Source: Variovorax sp. S12S4
Lineage (GTDB): Bacteria; Pseudomonadota; Gammaproteobacteria; Burkholderiales; Burkholderiaceae_C
DNA: 64,000 nucleotides
Reading direction: 5' to 3'
Assembly: GCF_023195515.1 (NCBI RefSeq)
Contig: NZ_JALPKR020000002.1
Location: 3,139,001-3,203,000 of the forward strand
Shown here: positions 1 through 9,287 of the stretch, one piece after another
Layout: each line of letters opens with the position of its first letter
Numbering within the stretch: the first letter of the stretch is position 1
Notes under the pieces: generated by a model
What the model was told of the DNA's origin: nothing
Database searches by the model: none
What the model saw: the letters and a program-made list of their open reading frames with translations, nothing else
Program-made: the position numbers and the translations under genes

Positions 1-196
<196 letters not shown>

Positions 197-289
197 GTTG
201 ATGCCGCTTGCCACGCGTCCACGCAATGTCGGCGAAACTGTCTGTCTGTTCGGCAAGATGCCGTTCAACTACAGGAGTGCTTCTTGATC

Positions 290-883
290 ATGGAAACCGA
301 CGACGACACCACGCCCGCTGCCACTGCCGAGCCGCGCAACTCCTATCTGGAAGAAAAAGCCTTCAAGTCGCGCACGCTGCTGATCTTCGGCAGCATCACC
401 GATTCGGTGGCCGCCGACGTGACGCGCAGGCTCATCGCGCTGGACGCCGACAGCAGCGAAAAACCCATCGACATTCTCGTGAGCTCGCCCGGCGGCCACC
501 TGGAATCGGGCGATGCGATCCACGACATCGTGCGTTTCATTTCGGCCCCGGTGAACATGATCGGCACCGGTTGGGTCGGCAGCGCCGCCACGCACTTGTA
601 CCTGGCCGCGCCGAAGGAACGGCGCGTGTGCCTGCCCAACACGCGCTTCCTGATTCACCAGCCGAGCGGCGGCGCGGGCGGTCAGGCGACCGACATTGCC
701 ATCCAGGCGCAAGAGATCATCAAGGCCCGCCACCGCATCGCGCATGAGATTGCGCGCGAAACCGGCAAGCCGATCGACGTGGTGCTGGCCGACATCGAGC
801 GCGACCGCTGGCTCTCGGCCGAAGAAGCGGTTGCCTACGGGCTGGTCTCGCGCATCATCCAGCGCAAGACCGAGCTGCTGTAG
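290..883 (+). CDS. ClpP-family ATP-dependent protease proteolytic subunit (paralogue)
   Basis: The protein has 197 residues and belongs to the S14 family, cytoplasmic serine proteases that form barrel complexes. The full triad is visible: Ser98 in GWVGSAAT, His123 in RFLIHQP and Asp172 in IERDRWLS. SSPGGHLESGDAIHD and QATDIAIQAQEI match the ClpP fold. AGGAG at 273-277 precedes ATG 290 by 12 bases. An in-frame TTG at 284 has better spacing (6 bases) and is an alternative start that adds two residues. No clpX or tig gene is adjacent, so this is probably a second ClpP-like protein rather than the housekeeping copy. Its partner ATPase is unknown. Confidence 0.85.
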   Translation: METDDDTTPAATAEPRNSYLEEKAFKSRTLLIFGSITDSVAADVTRRLIALDADSSEKPIDILVSSPGGHLESGDAIHDIVRFISAPVNMIGTGWVGSAATHLYLAAPKERRVCLPNTRFLIHQPSGGAGGQATDIAIQAQEIIKARHRIAHEIARETGKPIDVVLADIERDRWLSAEEAVAYGLVSRIIQRKTELL

Positions 884-902
884 CAGCTGCAGCCCGGGCC
901 GA

Positions 903-1289
903 TTACTTCGGCTTGTAGGCCACCACGTCGATCTCGACCTTGGCGTCGACCATCAGGCGCGCCTCGGTGGTCGAGCGCGCCGGCTTGTTCTCACCGAAAT
1001 AGCTCATGTAGATGCGGTTGAAGGCACCAAAGTCGCGCGCGTCCTGCAGCCACACGGTGCTCTTGCACACGTCGTCGAGCGTGGCGCCGGCGAGTGCGAG
1101 CACCTTCTTCAGGTTTTCCATCACCTGGCGCGTCTGCGCCTCGATGCCGCCCACCACGATTTCGCCTTCTGCATTGGCGGGCACCTGGCCCGACACGTAG
1201 ATGAAATCGCCCGCGCGCACGGCGGGGGAGAAGGGGCGGGCCTGGCGGTCCGAGGCGACAGGCGGGGCGCCGAGGTATTCGAGCGGCAT
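903..1289 (-). CDS. RidA/YjgF-family reactive-intermediate (enamine/imine) deaminase
   Basis: A 128-residue protein of normal family length. It has the RidA signature: GDFIYVSGQVP near 27-37, TRQVMENLKKVLALAG near 53-68, and the conserved arginine in NKPARSTTEARLMVDAKVEID (Arg105). RidA proteins hydrolyse 2-aminoacrylate and related enamines released by PLP enzymes. ATG 1289 is supported by AGGAG (complement of 1297-1301). The gene is divergent from a peptide importer operon that also encodes a PLP-dependent DSD1-type enzyme, whose dehydratase relatives release exactly such enamines. A shared job is therefore likely, but this is inferred from context. Confidence 0.85.
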   Translation of the reverse strand: MPLEYLGAPPVASDRQARPFSPAVRAGDFIYVSGQVPANAEGEIVVGGIEAQTRQVMENLKKVLALAGATLDDVCKSTVWLQDARDFGAFNRIYMSYFGENKPARSTTEARLMVDAKVEIDVVAYKPK

Positions 1290-1343
1290 GGGAAAACTCC
1301 TGAAGTAAGAAAGAAGAAAAGAGGATCGCAAGTATCGATCTAA

Positions 1344-1362
1344 TCTGAAAATTAGTTTCAGA
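1344..1362. promoter_or_regulatory. Candidate operator: perfect 7-bp inverted repeat TCTGAAA-N5-TTTCAGA
   Basis: TCTGAAA (1344-1350) and TTTCAGA (1356-1362) form a perfect dyad in the AT-rich divergent region between the RidA gene and the importer operon. It is the only clear palindrome there. The operon encodes an RpiR-type regulator, the obvious candidate to bind it. Assignment is by position and symmetry only. Confidence 0.4.
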
Positions 1363-1474
1363 AAATCCTGCAAACAAGGGTTAACACGGATGATTTGGCA
1401 TGAATACTGCTTCAAAGTCCGGGCCGAAAAGAAAATTTCTTTCAAACACTGCCCGCCCCATGAAGGAGTTCCCC

Positions 1475-3049
1475 ATGCCTCACGCCGGTCTTGTCCAGCG
1501 CCTGCCGCACCTGTCCAAGCGCAGCCTGCTGGGCGCTTCCCTGCTTGCGCTGCTGTGCGCCGCGTTGCCCCAACAGCCGGCCCAGGCCCAGGGCCCGCGC
1601 AACTTTGCCACGCTGGCCATGGTGGCCGAGCCGCAGACGCTCGACCCGATGGCCTCGACCGCCGACCTGGTCGGAACCATCATGCAGCACGTGTATGAAA
1701 CGCTCTACACCTTCGACGCAAAGTGGAACGTGGTGCCGATGCTGGCCGAGACCATGCCCAAGATCTCCGCCGACGGCAAGACCTACGCCATTACCCTGCG
1801 CAGGGGCGTGATGCTGCACAACGGCCGCGAACTCACGGCCGACGACGTGGTGGCCAGCCTGCAGCGCTGGATGGACCAGTCGCCGCGCGGCAAGGCCGTG
1901 GGCAAGGAAGTCGAGAGCCTCAAGGCCAAGGGCCCGCTGGGCGTGGAGATCGTTTTGAAGGCGCCGTATGCGCCGCTGCTGTCGCAGCTTGCGCTGCCGA
2001 GCGGCATGGCCGCCATCATGGCCAAGGACTCCATCGCCTCGCCGCTGAAGGAGTTCGTCGGCACCGGCCCCTACAAGTTCAAGGAGCGCCGGCCCGACCA
2101 GTTCGTGCTGCTCACGCGCTTCGACAAATACGCAGCGCGCAAGGAGCCCGCAAGCGGCTACGGCGGCAAGCGCGAAGCAGCGATTGAAGAACTGCGCTTC
2201 GTGCCCGTGCCCAATGCGAGCACGCGCGTCGAAGGCGCCCTGGCCGGCCAGTACGACTTTGCCGACCTGCTGCCCGTCGAGGCGCTGCCCCGGCTCGAAA
2301 AAGCCGGTGGCAAGACCGTGCCGATCATGACGCCGTCGTTCGGCTTTCCGTACCTGGTGCTCAACACCAAGGAAGGCGTTGCCTCCAACCAGGCCATCCG
2401 CCAGGCCATTCAAACGGCGCTCGGCGAGGGCGAGATGCTCGCGGCCGGCTTTGGCGACACGCGCTTCTTCGCGGCCGAGGGCAACCACTTTCCGAAGGGC
2501 TCGCCGTTCTATTCGGCGGCCGGTGCCACGCTGTACAACGAGCGCAACGCGCCCAAGGCCAAGGAGGCCGCGGCCAAGGCCGGCTACAAGGGTGAGCCGA
2601 TCCGCGTGCTCACCAGCCGCCAGTACGACTTTCACTACAACATGTCGCTCCTGATGGCCGAGCAGCTCAAGCGCGCCGGGTTCAAGGTCGACCTCAACGT
2701 GGTCGACTGGGCCACGCTGGTGCAGCGCCGCAACGATCCCAAGCTCTGGGATATCTACGTCACCCACTCGGGCCAGTTCCCCGAGCCGATGCTCTCGCCT
2801 CCGCAACTCGGCGACGGCGCGCCCGGCTGGTGGGACACGCCCGCCAAGAAGGCGGCGCTGCAGGCCTTCAATGTCGAAAGCGACCCGGCCAAGCGCGGCG
2901 CGCTGTGGGGCAAGGTGCAGCAGGTGGTCTACGAAGAAGTGCCGTACATCAACGTCGGCAAGTTCAACGGCCTCTCGGCCAAGAGCCCGGCACTCGACAA
3001 CTACCAGCCGGCCACGTGGCCGTTCTTCTGGAACGCCCGGATCAAGTAA
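1475..3049 (+). CDS. Peptide/nickel-type ABC transporter substrate-binding protein (SBP_bac_5 family)
   Basis: 524 residues, the usual length for DppA/OppA-type periplasmic receptors. A Sec signal peptide is visible: basic start, LLGASLLALLCAALP core and an AQA cleavage site near residue 37. Mature features of the family include AEPQTLDPM, GRELTADDVVASLQRW and GTGPYKFKERRPD. ATG 1475 is chosen because AAGGAG at 1463-1468 sits 6 bases upstream; earlier in-frame starts at 1400 and 1460 would bury this site. It is the first gene of an operon with two permeases, two ATPases and D-amino-acid enzymes, so the ligand may be a D-amino-acid-containing peptide or N-acyl-D-amino acid (inference). Confidence 0.9.
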   Translation: MPHAGLVQRLPHLSKRSLLGASLLALLCAALPQQPAQAQGPRNFATLAMVAEPQTLDPMASTADLVGTIMQHVYETLYTFDAKWNVVPMLAETMPKISADGKTYAITLRRGVMLHNGRELTADDVVASLQRWMDQSPRGKAVGKEVESLKAKGPLGVEIVLKAPYAPLLSQLALPSGMAAIMAKDSIASPLKEFVGTGPYKFKERRPDQFVLLTRFDKYAARKEPASGYGGKREAAIEELRFVPVPNASTRVEGALAGQYDFADLLPVEALPRLEKAGGKTVPIMTPSFGFPYLVLNTKEGVASNQAIRQAIQTALGEGEMLAAGFGDTRFFAAEGNHFPKGSPFYSAAGATLYNERNAPKAKEAAAKAGYKGEPIRVLTSRQYDFHYNMSLLMAEQLKRAGFKVDLNVVDWATLVQRRNDPKLWDIYVTHSGQFPEPMLSPPQLGDGAPGWWDTPAKKAALQAFNVESDPAKRGALWGKVQQVVYEEVPYINVGKFNGLSAKSPALDNYQPATWPFFWNARIK

Positions 3050-3092
3050 TGGCGCCGTCCGCTTTCGCCTCGGCTCGACAAGACTGCACCCC

Positions 3093-4034
3093 ATGATCCG
3101 CTACATCGCTTCCCGCGCCGCCGGCATGCTGGTGGTGCTCGCCATCGTGGCGGTGCTCGTCTTCGTGCTCACGCGTGCGGCTTCGGGCGATCCGGTGTCG
3201 GTGCTGCTGGGCGACCAGGCCACCGCGGCCGACATCGCCCGCGTGCAGAAGGAATACGGCCTGGACAAGCCTTTGCCCGTGCAGTTCGGCTACTGGCTGC
3301 GCGAGGTGCTGCAGGGCAACCTCGGCACCTCCATCTTCCTGCAGCGGCCGGTCACGCAGGCGCTGTGGGAGCGGGCCGAACCGACCACGCTGCTCGCGCT
3401 CATGGCCGTGGCCATTGCGGCGCTGATCGGCGTGCCCTGCGGCATCGTTTCGGCGGTGTTCCGCGGGCGCGTGGTCGACCAGCTGTTCACCGGCATCGCG
3501 ATGCTGGGCGCCAGCATTCCGAGCTTCTGGCTCGGCATCGTGCTGATCCAGATCTTTGCCGTGTCGTTCGGCTGGTTTCCGGTGTCGGGCTACGGCGCGC
3601 CTGATGCGCCGTTCGCCGAGCGGCTGCATGCGCTGGTATTGCCTGCCACGGTGCTCGGCCTCTTGAACTCGGCGCTCATCATCCGCTTCACGCGGGCCTC
3701 GATGCTCGACGTGCTCGGTGAAGACTACGTGCGCACCGCGCGCTCCAAGGGCCTGAGCGAGAGCACGGTTGTGCTCAAGCATGCGCTGCGCAATGCACTG
3801 GTGCCCATCGTCACGGTGATCGGCCTCACGGTCGCGCTGATGATCGGCGGCGCCGTCATTACCGAAACCGTATTCGGCCTGCCGGGCGTCGGCAACCTGG
3901 TGGTGAGCGCGGTGCTGCGGCGCGACTACCCGGTGATCCAGGGCGCGCTGCTCGTGATCGCGGCGATCTACGTGCTGATCAATTTCTCCATCGACCTGCT
4001 GTATGCGGTGGTCGATCCGCGCGTGAAGGTTTGA
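3093..4034 (+). CDS. Dipeptide-type ABC transporter permease (DppB-like)
   Basis: 313 residues with about six membrane helices. The N-terminal helix MIRYIASRAAGMLVVLAIVAV and the loop LLGDQATAADIARVQKEYGLDKPL are typical of DppB/OppB. The EAA loop, which docks the ATPase, is DYVRTARSKGLSESTVVLKHALRNALVPI. Start ATG 3093 lies 43 bases after the receptor gene; a longer in-frame reading upstream overlaps the receptor and lacks a transporter-like N-terminus. It forms the inner-membrane channel with the next gene. Confidence 0.9.
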   Translation: MIRYIASRAAGMLVVLAIVAVLVFVLTRAASGDPVSVLLGDQATAADIARVQKEYGLDKPLPVQFGYWLREVLQGNLGTSIFLQRPVTQALWERAEPTTLLALMAVAIAALIGVPCGIVSAVFRGRVVDQLFTGIAMLGASIPSFWLGIVLIQIFAVSFGWFPVSGYGAPDAPFAERLHALVLPATVLGLLNSALIIRFTRASMLDVLGEDYVRTARSKGLSESTVVLKHALRNALVPIVTVIGLTVALMIGGAVITETVFGLPGVGNLVVSAVLRRDYPVIQGALLVIAAIYVLINFSIDLLYAVVDPRVKV

Positions 4035-4042
4035 GAGAAAAA

Positions 4043-4882
4043 ATGCAAATGCCCCGAATGCTCCGCCAGCTGATGCACCGCCGCATCGTGATGGTCTCCG
4101 CGCTGGTGCTGCTGGTCATCGCGGTCATGGCCATCGGCGCGCCGTTGTTCGCCTCCATCGATCCCAACGACACCGCCGTGCTGCAACGCCTGAAGGGGCC
4201 GAGCGCCGAGCACCTGCTTGGCACCGACGAGTTGGGCCGTGACATGTACTCGCGCATCGTGCACGGTGCGCGCTATTCGCTGGCGATTGCGGCGCTCACC
4301 GCGCTCGGCGCGGTCGTCGCCGGCACCGTGCTGGGTCTCATGGCCGGTTTCTTTCGCCGCCTCGACGCGCCGCTGATGCGCGTGGTCGACGCGATGATGT
4401 CGTTCCCAGACATCCTGCTGGCCATCGCACTCGTCGCGATACTCGGCCCTTCGCTCATCAACACGGTGCTGGCGCTGGTGCTGGTCTACACCCCACGCGT
4501 GGCGCGGGTGGTGCGGGCCTCGACATTGGTGGTGCGCGAGCTGCTGTTCGTCGAAGCGGTGCGTGCATTGGGCGTACGCACCTCGCGCATCCTGTGGCGG
4601 CACATCCTGCCCAACCTGATGTCGCCGATCCTCGTGCAGGTGTCGTTCATCTTTGCCTACGCCATCCTGGCCGAGGCGGGGCTCTCGTTTCTCGGCGTCG
4701 GCGTGCCGCCCGAAATTCCGACCTGGGGCACCATGGTCGCGGGCAGCCAGCAGTACGCGCACCAGGCCTTCTGGGTGGTGCTGTTTCCGGGGCTCGCCAT
4801 CATCTTTACCGCGCTCTCGCTGCAGCTGCTGGGTGACGGCGTGCGCGACCTGCTCGACCCCAAGCTCAAGAAGACGCTGTGA
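4043..4882 (+). CDS. Dipeptide-type ABC transporter permease (DppC-like)
   Basis: 279 residues. It shows the DppC/OppC pattern: an N-terminal helix, the sequence HLLGTDELGRDMYSRIVHGARYSL, then the permease core with EAA motif EAVRALGVRTSRILWRHILPNL and the GLSFLGVGVPPEIPTWG segment. ATG 4043 lies 8 bases after the DppB-like stop codon; ATG 4049 is an alternative. Its stop shares bases with the next ATG (TGATG), so translation is probably coupled. It is the partner permease of the 3093-4034 product. Confidence 0.9.
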   Translation: MQMPRMLRQLMHRRIVMVSALVLLVIAVMAIGAPLFASIDPNDTAVLQRLKGPSAEHLLGTDELGRDMYSRIVHGARYSLAIAALTALGAVVAGTVLGLMAGFFRRLDAPLMRVVDAMMSFPDILLAIALVAILGPSLINTVLALVLVYTPRVARVVRASTLVVRELLFVEAVRALGVRTSRILWRHILPNLMSPILVQVSFIFAYAILAEAGLSFLGVGVPPEIPTWGTMVAGSQQYAHQAFWVVLFPGLAIIFTALSLQLLGDGVRDLLDPKLKKTL

Positions 4883-5919
4883 TGACGACCCCCACGAACA
4901 CACCGCGTCTCCAGGTCAGCAACCTGAGCACCAGCTTTCCCACCGAAGACGGCCTCATCCGCTCGGTGGCCGACGTGAGCTTTTCGATCCAGCCCGGCAA
5001 GACCACGGCGCTGGTGGGCGAATCGGGCTCGGGCAAATCGGTGACCAGCCTCACGCTGATGCGCCTCTTGCCAAAGACTGCGAATGCGCAGGTCAGCGGC
5101 TCGGCCTCTTTCGTCACGCGCGAAGGCAAGTCGCTCGACCTGCTGCAGATCGGCGAGCGCGAAATGCGCAGCCTGCGCGGCAACCAGTTGTCGATGATCT
5201 TCCAGGAGCCGATGACCAGCCTGAACCCGGTCTTCACCATCGGCGAGCAGATTGCCGAGAGCGTGCGGCTGCACAAGGGCCTCGACCGCAAGGCAGCCAT
5301 GGCCCATGCGCTGCGCATGCTGGAGCTGGTCGAGATTCCGGCCGCGGCGCAGCGCATTCACGAGTACCCGCATCAGCTGTCAGGCGGCATGCGCCAGCGC
5401 GTGATGATTGCGCTGGCCATGGCCTGCGACCCGACGCTGCTGATTGCCGACGAGCCCACCACCGCGCTCGACGTGACCATCCAGGCGCAAATCCTCGAAC
5501 TCATGCGCCGGCTGCAGGCCGAGACGGGCATGAGCATCCTCTTCATCACCCACAACCTCGGCGTGGTCGCGCACCATGCGGACGACGTGGTGGTGCTCTA
5601 TGCGGGCCGCGTGGTCGAAAGCGCGCCCGTGCGGCCGCTGTTCGCGCAGCCTGAGCATCCGTACACCCAAGGGCTCCTGGCCTGCCTGCCGGGCAAGGCG
5701 CGCCTGCCGGGGCAGCCCAAGCCCAAGCGGCTGTTCGCCATTCGCGGCCAGGTGTCGAGCCCGCTTGCGCCGCCGCCGGGCTGTGCGTTCGAGCCGCGCT
5801 GCGACCATGCGGTGGCAGAGTGCAAGGAGGCGATGCCGCCGCTCATCGATATCCGGCAAGACCGCCAGGTGCGCTGCACTCGGGTGCAGCCGGATGCGCA
5901 ACTTGCGAGGGTTGCATGA
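4882..5919 (+). CDS. Dipeptide-type ABC transporter ATP-binding protein (DppD-like)
   Basis: 345 residues. Walker A is GESGSGKS (46-53), the signature is LSGGMRQR (from 166) and Walker B is [12 protein letters not shown] (from 186). The C-terminal oligopeptide-transporter domain has the cysteine-bearing segment [14 protein letters not shown], known in DppD/OppD as a possible Fe-S or metal site. ATG 4882 overlaps the permease stop. It should pair as a heterodimer with the second ATPase (6066-7043), which is separated from it by a palindromic repeat. Confidence 0.92.
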   Translation: MTTPTNTPRLQVSNLSTSFPTEDGLIRSVADVSFSIQPGKTTALVGESGSGKSVTSLTLMRLLPKTANAQVSGSASFVTREGKSLDLLQIGEREMRSLRGNQLSMIFQEPMTSLNPVFTIGEQIAESVRLHKGLDRKAAMAHALRMLELVEIPAAAQRIHEYPHQLSGGMRQRVMIALAMACDPTLLIADEPTTALDVTIQAQILELMRRLQAETGMSILFITHNLGVVAHHADDVVVLYAGRVVESAPVRPLFAQPEHPYTQGLLACLPGKARLPGQPKPKRLFAIRGQVSSPLAPPPGCAFEPRCDHAVAECKEAMPPLIDIRQDRQVRCTRVQPDAQLARVA

Positions 5920-5943
5920 GCCGCCCGCCGCTGACCCCGTCTT

Positions 5944-6058
5944 GCTCCCTCCCCTTCCGGGGAGGGTTGGGGTGGGGGCTCTGGGCGGTGGAGACCGTCG
6001 CAACAATAAAACGGCCGCGTGCCCCCACCCCAGCCCTCCCCGGAAGGGGAGGGAGAAA
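5944..6058. repeat. GC-rich inverted repeat, family B, copy 1
   Basis: The left arm (about 5944-5979) contains CCTCCCCTTCCGGGGAGGG and the right arm (about 6021-6057) contains CCCTCCCCGGAAGGGGAGGG, so the two arms can fold onto each other. Similar units lie near 17885 and 21740. This copy fills the gap between the two ATPase genes of the peptide importer. Its right arm supplies the purine-rich GGGAG (6051-6055) that probably serves as ribosome binding site for the next gene. Confidence 0.8.
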
Positions 6059-6065
6059 GTCCACG

Positions 6066-7043
6066 ATGACCACCGCCGCCCCTCTCATCGAAGTCCGCAG
6101 CCTCAAGAAATACTTCGGCAGCAGCGACCGCCCGGTGCGTGCCGTCGACGATGTGTCGTTCGCCATCCGCCCCGGCGAAACGCTGGGCCTCGTAGGCGAA
6201 TCGGGCTCGGGCAAGAGCACCATCGGCCGCACCGTGCTGCGGCTCGTAGAGCGCACCGATGGCCAGGTGTTCTACCGCGGCGACGACATCGGCGCACTCT
6301 CGGGCGAGCGCATGCGCAAGCTGCGCAGCAGGCTGCAGATCATCTTCCAAGACCCGTATGCAAGCCTGAACCCGAAGATGCGCATCAGCGCCATCCTCGG
6401 CGAGGCGCTGTCCACGCACGGCTTGCACAAGGGCGCCGCCGCGCGCGACAAGCGCATTGCCGAGCTGCTCGAAACCGTGGGCCTGCGCGCCGAGCATGCG
6501 AGCCGCTTTCCGCACGAGTTCTCGGGTGGCCAGCGCCAGCGCATCGGCGTGGCGCGCGCGCTCGCGGTGGAACCCGAGTTCATCGTGGCGGACGAGCCGC
6601 TGTCGGCGCTCGACGTGTCGATCCAGTCGCAGGTCATCAACCTGCTGGCCGACCTGCGCGAGCGGCTTGGGCTGACCATGCTCTTCATCTCGCACGACCT
6701 CGACGTGGTCGAGTACCTGTGCGACCGCGTGGTGGTGCTCTACCTCGGCAAGGTGATGGAAGTGGCCGAGACCGACGAGCTGTTCGCGCGTCCCTCGCAT
6801 CCCTACACCCAGGCGCTGCTGGCCGCGAGCCCGAAGCCCGACCCGACGCTGGCCACCGAACGCATCGCCCTCAAGGGCGACATTCCCAGCCCCATCTCGC
6901 CGCCATCGGGCTGCGTGTTCCGCACCCGCTGCCCCCACGCCATCGAGGCCTGCGCTCAGACCGTGCCGCCGCTCGAAGAGATTTCCGTCGGACACTACAG
7001 CGCCTGCATCCGCAAAGAGCTGCTCTCCAACAATGCCGCATGA
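6066..7043 (+). CDS. Dipeptide-type ABC transporter ATP-binding protein (DppF-like)
   Basis: 325 residues. Walker A GESGSGKS (44-51), signature FSGGQRQR and Walker [13 protein letters not shown] are all intact. The C-terminal segment [14 protein letters not shown] matches the oligopeptide/dipeptide transporter domain. It is the second half of the heterodimeric motor for the importer. The start at ATG 6066 is set by similarity to DppF N-termini and by GGGAG at 6051-6055, which is part of the repeat arm. An open frame continues upstream through the repeat but has no family similarity. The stop overlaps the next gene (ATGA). Confidence 0.9.
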   Translation: MTTAAPLIEVRSLKKYFGSSDRPVRAVDDVSFAIRPGETLGLVGESGSGKSTIGRTVLRLVERTDGQVFYRGDDIGALSGERMRKLRSRLQIIFQDPYASLNPKMRISAILGEALSTHGLHKGAAARDKRIAELLETVGLRAEHASRFPHEFSGGQRQRIGVARALAVEPEFIVADEPLSALDVSIQSQVINLLADLRERLGLTMLFISHDLDVVEYLCDRVVVLYLGKVMEVAETDELFARPSHPYTQALLAASPKPDPTLATERIALKGDIPSPISPPSGCVFRTRCPHAIEACAQTVPPLEEISVGHYSACIRKELLSNNAA

Positions 7044-8362
7044 CCATGACCGACATCACCGCCGCCACCGACAACATCGACGATTTCAACGACCCCCTGC
7101 TGGGCAGCAGCTTCAAGGGCTACCCGCGCACCCAGCCGCCGCGCCGCCGCAGCGAAGTAGGCGCCGCGGGCTGGAACGTGCTCGCGGGCGACCTGCCGCT
7201 GCCGCTGGCCGTGCTCAAGCGCGAGGCGCTCGAGCACAACCTGGCCTGGATGCAGTCGCGCGTGCGCGAGTGGGGCATCGACCTGGCGCCGCACGGCAAG
7301 ACCACCATGTCGCCGCAGCTCTTCCAGCGCCAGCTTGATGCCGGCGCCTGGGGCCTCACCTTCGCCACGGTGACGCAGCTCGCGGTGGGCGTGGCGGCCG
7401 GCGCGCGCCGCACGCTCATCGCCAACCAGGTGGTGAGCGACGAAGATCTGGGCGGCATCCAGCTGCTGCTGCAGGCGCATGTCGACCTGCGCATCGTGTT
7501 CCTGGTCGATTCGCTCGCGCAGCTTGCGCTGATCGAAGACTGGGCGAAGCGCCATCCGGCAAGCGTGCCTTTCGAGGTCATGATCGAGATCGGTGTCGAA
7601 GGGGCACGCACCGGCTGCCGTACGCACGAAGAAGCCGTGGCGCTCGCCACGCGGCTGCGCGCCAGCGATGCGGTCAAGCTCGTGGGCATCGAAACCTACG
7701 AGGGGCAGGGCGCCACCGGTGCCAGCGAACCCGACACGGCCTACGCCAACACGCTGATGGACCGCGTGGAAGCCATCGCGCGCCATTGCGACACGCAGCA
7801 GCTGTTCGAAACCGATGAGGTGCTGGTCTCTGCCGGCGGCTCCGCCATCTTCGACCTCGTGGCCGGCCGCTTGAAGCCAGCGCTGGGTTCGCCGGTGCGC
7901 GGCCTGCTGCGCTCGGGCTGCTATGTCACGCACGACCACGGCTTCTACAAGCGCATGGTGAGCGCGGTGGACGAGCGGCTGGGCTGCGATTGCGGCGAGA
8001 GCCTGCGCCCCGCCATGGAGGTGTGGGCCACCGTGCAATCGCGGCCCGAACCTGGCCTGGCGATTCTTGCAGTCGGCAAGCGCGACATTTCCTTCGATCT
8101 CTCGATGCCGGTGCCGATCGCACGCGCGCCCCGCGGCATGCTCGAGGCGGAGCCCGTTCCCGCCGGCTGGAAGATCACCGCGCTGAACGACCAGCACGCC
8201 TACCTGCGCTGGGACGCCTCCGAAGAAGCGCAGGCACCCGTGGTGGGCGACCGCGTCGGCCTGGGCATTTCGCACCCCTGCACCACCTTCGACAAATGGC
8301 ACTGGATGCCGGTGGTCGAAGAGAACTACCGCGTGAGCGACGCCGTCGCCATGCACTTCTGA
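7040..8362 (+). CDS. PLP-dependent DSD1/D-threonine aldolase-like enzyme (D-serine dehydratase-like)
   Basis: 440 residues with a fold-III (alanine-racemase-like) N-terminal domain. The PLP lysine is expected at Lys87 in APHGKTTMSPQ. The C-terminal DSD1-type domain has GISHPCTTFDKW; His412 and Cys414 match the zinc ligands of eukaryotic D-serine dehydratase and related D-threonine aldolases. Such enzymes act on D-beta-hydroxy amino acids by dehydration or retro-aldol cleavage. ATG 7040 overlaps the ATPase stop by four bases (ATGA). With the downstream D-aminoacylase this argues for D-amino-acid catabolism. Which D-amino acid is used cannot be read from sequence. Confidence 0.85.
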   Translation: MTMTDITAATDNIDDFNDPLLGSSFKGYPRTQPPRRRSEVGAAGWNVLAGDLPLPLAVLKREALEHNLAWMQSRVREWGIDLAPHGKTTMSPQLFQRQLDAGAWGLTFATVTQLAVGVAAGARRTLIANQVVSDEDLGGIQLLLQAHVDLRIVFLVDSLAQLALIEDWAKRHPASVPFEVMIEIGVEGARTGCRTHEEAVALATRLRASDAVKLVGIETYEGQGATGASEPDTAYANTLMDRVEAIARHCDTQQLFETDEVLVSAGGSAIFDLVAGRLKPALGSPVRGLLRSGCYVTHDHGFYKRMVSAVDERLGCDCGESLRPAMEVWATVQSRPEPGLAILAVGKRDISFDLSMPVPIARAPRGMLEAEPVPAGWKITALNDQHAYLRWDASEEAQAPVVGDRVGLGISHPCTTFDKWHWMPVVEENYRVSDAVAMHF

Positions 8363-8375
8363 GCCACGCCAACCG

Positions 8376-9287
8376 ATGACTCCTTCATTGCTTCAGAAGA
8401 TCGGCGAGATCCGCAGCAGCGCGCCTGCCACGCGCCGCGCGATTCTCGACCTGATCCTCGAAGACCCCGACCGCGCGCTCGAGGAAAGCTTCGAGCAGCT
8501 GGCCGAGCGCTCGGGCAGCTCCGTGCCCACCATCATGCGCACTTGCCGCGACCTGGGCTTTGCGGGACTGCGCGAGTTCAAGCTCGCTCTCGCGCAAGAG
8601 CTCGCGCTGGGCGGCTCGCCGCTGCACCGGCGCGTGAACATCGAGGACGCGGCCGACGAAGTCGTCAGCAAGATCGCGCGCAGCGCGGCGGCTTCGGTCT
8701 CGGGTGTGCGCGGGCAGCTCGACATGCAGGTGCTCGAAGGAGCGGTAGCCGCCATTGCGGCCGCGCCGCACGTCGACTTGTACGGTGCGGGCGCCACCTC
8801 GTGGTTCATGGCCAACGACCTGCAGGCGCGGCTCTTCAGGCTCGGTCTTTCAGCCAATGCCTGGGCCGACTACCACCTGCAGCAGGTGGCGGGTGCGGCG
8901 CAGCGGCCGGGCGGCGTGGTCATCGCCATTTCGCACGTGGGCGGCATGCCTTCGCTGCTCGACGCGGTGGACATCGCGCGCGGGCAGGGCGCCAAGGTGG
9001 TCGCGCTCACGCGGCCGGACACAGCGCTGGCGGCGAAGGCCGACTTTCTGCTGGGCCTGTCCGTGCCCGATGACGCCGTGATGCACGTGGGCATCGATGC
9101 CTACCTGACACACCTCACCGCCATCGAGATTCTCACGGTGCTGGTGGCGCAGCGGCGCGGCGAGCCCGCGGTGCAACGGCTGCAGCGTGCGCGCGAGGCC
9201 TTCCAGCGCCACGGCATCGACGCCGCCACGCATCCGCTGCAAAGCTGGGATGGCGGCGGCATCAATACAGGGGGCCGTGCATCGTGA
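8376..9287 (+). CDS. RpiR/MurR-family transcriptional regulator (HTH + SIS)
   Basis: 303 residues. Residues 1-75 form an HTH_6 domain (FEQLAERSGSSVPTIMRTCRDLGFAGLREFK). Residues about 120-255 form a SIS domain of the kind that senses phosphosugars or other small ligands, with VDLYGAGATSWFMANDLQARL and VVIAISHVGGMPSLLDAVDIARGQGAKVVALT. It lies inside the operon, 13 bases after the DSD1-type gene, and overlaps the deacylase start by four bases (GTGA). It probably controls this operon, perhaps at the dyad 1344-1362 (inference). Confidence 0.88.
   Translation: MTPSLLQKIGEIRSSAPATRRAILDLILEDPDRALEESFEQLAERSGSSVPTIMRTCRDLGFAGLREFKLALAQELALGGSPLHRRVNIEDAADEVVSKIARSAAASVSGVRGQLDMQVLEGAVAAIAAAPHVDLYGAGATSWFMANDLQARLFRLGLSANAWADYHLQQVAGAAQRPGGVVIAISHVGGMPSLLDAVDIARGQGAKVVALTRPDTALAAKADFLLGLSVPDDAVMHVGIDAYLTHLTAIEILTVLVAQRRGEPAVQRLQRAREAFQRHGIDAATHPLQSWDGGGINTGGRAS

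Noticed and set aside
560..640. Apparent replacement of the ClpP catalytic serine by threonine (SAAT)
   Set aside because: Counting back from the conserved IHQP places Ser98, not the threonine, at the nucleophile position; the triad is intact.
1442..3094. Long antisense open frame of about 550 codons opposite the receptor gene
   Set aside because: High GC makes antisense frames stay open; the protein is His/Arg-rich with no family motif, while the sense gene has a signal peptide, ribosome binding site and operon context.
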